DNA from: Persicaria tinctoria
Lineage: Eukaryota; Streptophyta; Magnoliopsida; Caryophyllales; Polygonaceae
DNA length: 64,000 nt
Direction: 5' to 3'
Assembly: GCA_037127255.1 (NCBI GenBank)
Contig: JBANSL010000008.1
Coordinates: 10,423,396-10,487,395 of the forward strand
In this document: one piece after another, positions 59,171 to 64,000 of the stretch
Numbering within the stretch: position 1 is the stretch's first letter
Layout: each line of letters starts with the position of its first letter
Made by a program: the position numbers and the translations under genes
The notes under the pieces: model-generated
The model's database searches: none
Seen by the model: only the letters and a program-made list of their open reading frames with translations
Told to the model about the DNA's origin: nothing

Positions 59171-60405
59171 TCGTGATTTAACATGTACGTAGTTATATAT
59201 ATATTCAATAAATTTTTGGAAAAGTCTGTGGTAGCTAAACAAAATTATATACTAATTAATCATATTAATTACTATGTATTTAAATTATTTTTTTCCTATT
59301 GTTAAATGTCCTCTTTTAATTTACATCAATCAATGAATAAAAAGAAAGTCAATAAAAAAAAACATACTATTTCAATAAAAAAAAATTAGTAACTCAATCC
59401 TAATTATTTATCTAGAAAATCTACAATGACATTTAATATTGATCAACTTTTACTATTTACAAACATTGATCAACATTTTTTTTTTGGAAGCGGGATAAGG
59501 ATTAGGAAAGCCACCGACGACAGGGGCGGATCCTGGATCGTCATCCCGAAGATACTTGAAGGTAAATTTTTCACCATTCCGAAAATATTTAAAGGTATAA
59601 AAAAAATTCTTTTGTAATTTTTTTCCCGGGTTGAGGATGTTTAACGTAAAATATTAGGAAATTAACACTAAAAATAATTTTTTTTTGGGGATGCTCAAAC
59701 CTAAGCTAAGCATTCGCCCCTGGCCGATCGACGACTGGGCTTTTTTCCTAGTGCATCCGAGCGGATGAGAACACAGAGTTCTGAATCATCGGTGAAGCTA
59801 TTCTCGACAGGGGAGCTTAGCCAGACGAGCAATTCTGTCAGTCACATCATTGAAATCCCTGAAAATATGACAAATAGCAACATTAGAAAATGAGCGAAGA
59901 ATGATAGAAGTATAACATTGATCAACATTTAACACTTGATTAATTGGAGGCCCAGGTGAGATTTTTTTTTTTACTAATATTTACAAATATTTTCATAAAA
60001 AATGTGAGTAAAGGAGAAAAAAGAAAAAGAGGGACCCCTTGGATTCCACTCTGATAAGAAAGGGTTTGGTTTAATTAATGTGAATTGAGGGCTCATGTAG
60101 CTTGCAAATACCGCAATAAAACAGAAATTGATAACTACTCCGCCATGAATGCACTGAAATATATGATGCATAACGTACATCTTCATCTTGGAGTTGAACA
60201 TGTTCCATCACATTAGCAGCTGTAAATTAAGCAGAGATTAGATAAGGAAGGAGGAACAGGGTGGGGCCTACCTCCATATTCCAAACCGGTTTTCATGTGA
60301 CGCTGCGTGTTTTATGTTTATTGCTCAGATCGGAAGTGAGATATTAGGTCATCATATATTTGGGGTATATTTTACATTTTTATGTATGGAAAAGCTCAAC
60401 AATAA
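59171..60405. other. Intergenic with LINE debris
   Basis: No gene. On the minus strand 59785-59890 translates to VAICHIFRDFNDVTDRIARL and a stop soon after, resembling the RNase H-like end of plant L1 polyproteins. Two GGGGCG(G/A)-type scraps and T runs around 59.47-59.72 kb suggest further decayed LINE tails. Confidence 0.45.
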
Positions 60406-60663
60406 TACTCCCTCCGTTCGGCAAAACTTGTCGTTTTAGAGTTTTGTTTTTGTTCGGAAAAACTTGTCATTTTAGGTATTTTTGCTTCTACTTTACTAAA
60501 ATGTCATTGATTTGATTGATGTGCTGTGAGTTGTAGTTTTTGATAAAGTTAAAAAGTAGAGTAATAAATGAGGGTAAATTAGTAAAAAATGAGTGTAATT
60601 ATTAGCTTTATTAAAACTTGTGTAGAGAGTTAAAATGACAAATTTTGCCGAACGGATGAAGTA
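60406..60663. mobile_element. Stowaway-type MITE
   Basis: TA-flanked CTCCCTCCGTTCGGCAAAAC end and TTTTGCCGAACGGATGAA end are inverse. The word CAAAACTTGTCGTTTTAG is repeated. About 258 bp. Confidence 0.78.
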
Positions 60664-60798
60664 ACAAATCTAACATAACCCACTTGAACTTGAAGACTCG
60701 AATCATACACACTCTTTAATTTCTTAACAAAGTCAGGAGAATTTTATCGGATAACTTAAGTATTGACATAGAAAACATAGCCATCAGATTAAAAATAA

Positions 60799-61025
60799 TA
60801 CTCACTCCGATCCACAAAAGATGTCGTTTGACTTTTTAACACGTATTTTAAGGAACTAAAAATTATATAATATATTAACTTTTTTTTATAATCTAATACT
60901 TATTACCAACAAATATTAAGTTGTAAAAAAATAATTTTAAAAAAGTTGATATTTTATATAGTTTTTACCTCCTTAAAATAGGTGTTAAAAAGTCAAACGA
61001 CATCCTTTGAGGATCGGAGGTAGTA
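60799..61025. mobile_element. Stowaway-type MITE
   Basis: TA-flanked CTCACTCCGATCCACAAAAG and GAGGATCGGAGGTAG ends with inner arms GATGTCGTTTGACTTTTTAA and TTAAAAAGTCAAACGACATC. About 227 bp. Confidence 0.85.
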
Positions 61026-62167
61026 GCCTTTCTTCATTTTTTTTCTTTTGTTATAATCAAAATTAACCTTAAATTTATTAAGATGGATTTAAGGTCTTAT
61101 TTCTAATATTCAATTTAATTATAATCTCCCTCTCTAACCTCAACATATTGAATTTATAAACTATAGTACTATGTTCAGTCACGGAACCAGGGATGGGCTC
61201 ACATATGTTGTTGTAGCCTGTAGCCCACCTCACTTTCTATAAAAAAAATTAACAAAGAGTAGTGTTCACATGTGTTTGCTTGATCTAGTGGTTGGGAATA
61301 CCATATACTTTACCTCTAGTCCAGGTTCGACCCGCTCAAGAAGCATTTTTTCCTTATTTTTTTACCCTCTTCTCCTCTTTCCATATACTTTCTTCCTTAA
61401 ATCCCCCCCCCCCGAGAATTCAGCCCATCCAAAATATTAATCCTAGTTTCGTCCCTTACTATGTATCAATTTTCTCATATAATAGATTTGTTTGCTTATT
61501 ATTGTTGTTTTACTCACAAATTTTGCTTCTTTTGATTTTTTTTTTATATATCATCGTAAAAGATATTTCAATTGTAATCTTGGATCCGTGTCCGTTCACA
61601 CTTCCCCCCCCCCCCAATGTATAAACTATGTTATATTGATTGATAATATATATTGAGTTTATAATAATTCCACGCAATGTTTCTTCTAAGATATTCGATA
61701 AAATATCTATTTTCATGATAGCAAGTCCTTATCATTTTTATATTTGTAAAGTATGAAAAAAAAACTTATATACTAGATATCTTAAAATACTTTATAAATT
61801 TTGTGCACCAATAAAGAGTTATTTGACTAGCTTGCATATGTTGAGGATCTAACATTGGTTTGGGGAGAAAATAAAAATATCAAAATATAAAGAATGATAC
61901 GAAAAGTCCCTATACAATAGCTTTATCTAATTAGTTACTAAAAAGGGAGATCCATCCAAACAAAAACAAGAGTAGCCGGGAATCGGGATAGAGCTTTCTT
62001 AAAATTACGCCATGTTTGATTCCCTCTAATAGAGTGATGTGATGCCCAATCTCTCGTTCTGGTTGTGGAGACAAGTAAAACCAACCACACCCTACCAAAA
62101 ATAAAAATAAAAAGTAAAACCAACCACAATATGGGTGTGTATGGTAAAAAAAAAAAAACAGTTAAAA
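61026..62167. other. Intergenic with a SINE-like fragment and C runs
   Basis: A tRNA-like stretch at about 61270-61348 (GATCTAGTGGTTGGGAA as A-box region and GTCCAGGTTCGACCCGC as B-box) suggests a + strand SINE head. Poly-C runs lie near 61405 and 61605. No coding gene. Confidence 0.45.
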
Positions 62168-62573
62168 TGTTTCCGATGTTTCTAGGAGATTTTCTGCTTG
62201 GTTGAGAGGGGTGTGGAATCTGTAGTCGGGTCTGGCTGGGGTCGACGTGGTGCGCTAAGAGCGACTCCGTATCCGAGATAGAGTTTTCTTGGAGTTCGTC
62301 TGCACTACCCACAGGAGATAGTGTCCTGCTGTACTACTAGTCCGCGGTACTACTGTTCGGTGGTGCTTGGCTGCGTTCTTCGGCGGTTTCCTCAGCTTTT
62401 TGAGTGTTTGGTCTTCTTGAACGTTTTGTTGTAGAGTTTATTTCTGTTTGGTTCATTTCACTTGTTATTTGTATTGTTGTTTTTAGTTTGTTCTGTTAGA
62501 CGGTTCGCCGTCTGCCGACTTTGTCGGCCTCCCGATGAGTAAGGCATATCTGACTTTCGAATTTTTACCTAAT
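62168..62573 (+). mobile_element. L1-like LINE 3' end copy
   Basis: The 3' end GACGGTTCGCCGTCTGCCGA, followed by a TTTTACCTAATAAAAAAA tail, matches the copies at 47.3 and 48.1 kb (which are inverted). An AAAAACAGTTAAAA-type word flanks both sides (about 62152-62167 and 62576-62590), consistent with a target duplication. It is strongly 5'-truncated; the antisense frame around 62.2-62.3 kb is not a gene. Confidence 0.65.
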
Positions 62574-62590
62574 AAAAAAAACAGTTAAAA

Positions 62591-63330
62591 AAATAATTGT
62601 GGATTTAAACAACTTTTTTGGTTGTTTGGATGATCAAAATAAACAAAAACGTGTTAAAATTTTGTATTAAAAAATAAGCTACAAAATGAAGGTTATTTGG
62701 GTGTTTATTTAGGGGTTTATTCTCACCTTTATCTTATTTGGTTTGAAATTACCACAATACCCCTAATAACAACCAAATAAACTCCACTTTTTACAAATAA
62801 TTTGTTTTTTCCCCATACGTAAATTATCTTGTTGTTTAAAATTTTAACTATTTTTACCAACAGTTTATAAATTTTACACTGTTTATAATTTTAGTAAACA
62901 AATGCCTTATGAGTTTCATCCCCCCCCCCCTCCCCTTTTAAATGTACATTTCACTTAATTTGTAAGGCTCTAAATATCTTAAGGGTGTGTTTTCTTCGAT
63001 ATGAAATTTCAGGGGGTGATGATTTTTTTTTAGAGTGAAGAGGGTGAAGATTATTTTTGAGGATTATTTGAGATGAAGGAGATTGAAATTACTTTTAAGA
63101 AATAATCTCATACCGGTGTTTGGGTGGTTGAGAATTATTTGTTGATGATATGTGGTGATTGAGGATTATTTTCGATCAAGAAATACTCATATCCCGTCCA
63201 CCCCCTTCCCACTAGATGAGAAAAATCAGCTATCCACCCCACTCCCACTCCCACCCACTGTCAAACACCCAAGTGCACTTCCCGAAAAATATCCCCACCC
63301 TTCTCACCCCGAACACGTGATCCAACCGGC
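62591..63330. other. Intergenic, AT-rich with a C run
   Basis: No gene. A C run lies at about 62921-62931 and a C-rich stretch at 63195-63310. Confidence 0.4.
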
Positions 63331-63334
63331 AAGA

Positions 63335-63485
63335 GTCATGTTCCAGTAGGTAAACCGGCTTGACCTACTAGTAGGGAGCAAGACAAAGCTTAAATTTTCA
63401 CCCAAGGAAAGTGGCAGAAGCAGGGATTGAACCCGAGATCTTCTTACCACCCTCTTGCTTCACACCACTAGGCCACCCCTGATTC
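63335..63485 (-). mobile_element. SINE, minus strand
   Basis: Read on the minus strand: GGGTGGCCTAGTGGTGTGAA (A-box) and CTCGGGTTCAATCCCTG (B-box) about 45 bp further on, then a non-tRNA body. The 3' end and target duplication were not resolved. Confidence 0.6.
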
Positions 63486-63729
63486 TAGGGTTCATTAGAG
63501 CACCTCCAACTGCTTTTGTTGTCCATCTTATTCTCCTAAATAAAGAAGCAGAAGAACTTTTTTAAAATTTATAACATGATTTCACACTAAATGATTCAAC
63601 TCTTTATAAATGGATAAACGGTTAGAATTGACATAAAGATAATTTTAAAAATATTTTTTTATTTTTCCATTTTGCAAAATTTTTAATAAAGCTTTTTAAA
63701 ATTATCGATATCAAGGTTATTCTCTCTCC

Positions 63730-63971
63730 CTCCCGGAGTTGGGAAATCCAACTTCGACACGTGGGAAACGAATTCCGTTGCCGAGTCCCTCGCCGCTTTT
63801 GCTTTTTCTCTCCCTAGCTTGTGGTTTACATGTTTTGTCCGTCTGAGGACGTTGTTGTTACTATTGAGGAAGACTTCAGAGATGACTTGTGGGTAGTACC
63901 CATAGATTTCCAATTCGAACTCCGGAAAGATCGCTCTTTATTTACCAATTCAAGGAAGACGTCAGAAGAAT
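63730..63971 (+). pseudogene. Possible LINE RNase H remnant
   Basis: The + strand reads SWEIQLRHVGNEF and, after a one-base shift, VAESLAAFAFSLPSLWF. This resembles the end of the RNase H-like domain in plant L1 polyproteins (W-E-x-x-x-x-H-V, then x-V-A-D-x-L-A). The frame is broken and the block runs towards the window edge. It could instead be the tail of a diverged domesticated copy. The 76-codon minus-strand frame across it is taken as a shadow. Confidence 0.35.
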
Positions 63972-64000
63972 GACTACTCCAGTACTCCCCGCCTCACTAG

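Noticed and set aside
58980..59242. 90-codon minus-strand frame
   Set aside because: The sequence has LTR-like promoter words on the + strand, so the frame is a shadow.
63683..63913. 76-codon minus-strand frame
   Set aside because: The opposite strand reads better as a LINE RNase H remnant, and the minus frame resembles no family.
1..64000. CRISPR arrays, bacterial operons or a defence system
   Set aside because: No direct-repeat/spacer array and no prokaryotic genes were found; the repeat arrays at 0.2-0.5 and 5.0-5.3 kb are palindromic transposon subterminal repeats.

Overview
The window is plant nuclear DNA, almost certainly from a core eudicot. It holds three spliced genes with GT-AG introns and plant-only families (an ARF, an IQD protein), Ty1/copia and Ty3-like LTR elements, Mutator-like elements with 9-bp target duplications, hAT and Stowaway MITEs, tRNA-derived SINEs and L1-like LINE relics. 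I cannot name the species.

Layout. 1-5.5 kb: a decayed autonomous Mutator-like element coding for a MULE transposase and a plant mobile domain (PMD), bounded by arrays of short palindromes. 6.1-9.4 kb: a non-autonomous MULE with a perfect 9-bp target duplication. 9.5-16 kb: AT-rich intergenic DNA, and on its right side a promoter-like block (telo-box plus site II words) that faces left into a region with no recognisable protein. 16.1-19.7 kb: a Pack-MULE carrying the 5' end of an LRR receptor kinase gene, a second MULE with a hAT MITE nested in it, and LINE remains. 20.1-27.7 kb: a Ty1/copia element with two 219-bp LTRs. It is interrupted by a 1.48-kb solo LTR, and its 5' end is duplicated as a 567-bp inverted repeat. 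27.7-31.8 kb: AT-rich DNA with a hAT MITE.

31.8-56.1 kb is the genic core: ARF5/MONOPTEROS on the + strand (13 exons, 844 aa), a CCCH zinc-finger protein of the C3H6 type on the - strand (4 exons, 472 aa), and an IQ67-domain protein of the IQD32 type on the - strand (6 exons, about 942 aa). Gene order matches Arabidopsis At1g19850-At1g19860-At1g19870 as I remember it, so this looks like an ancestral microsyntenic block. Its second intergenic gap (42-51 kb) has been filled by a MULE-like element, a hAT MITE, Stowaway MITEs and two L1-like insertions.

56.4-64 kb has no convincing gene. It carries at least four Stowaway MITEs (one nested in another), three SINEs, LINE 3' ends and RNase H relics.

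The genes do not form an operon or a single pathway. ARF5 is an auxin-dependent transcription factor, the CCCH protein is a putative nuclear RNA-binding protein, and the IQD protein is a calmodulin-binding scaffold. Exon coordinates were read by eye from splice sites and frame, and each model sums to an exact multiple of three. Mobile-element ends are exact only where a target-site duplication is quoted.
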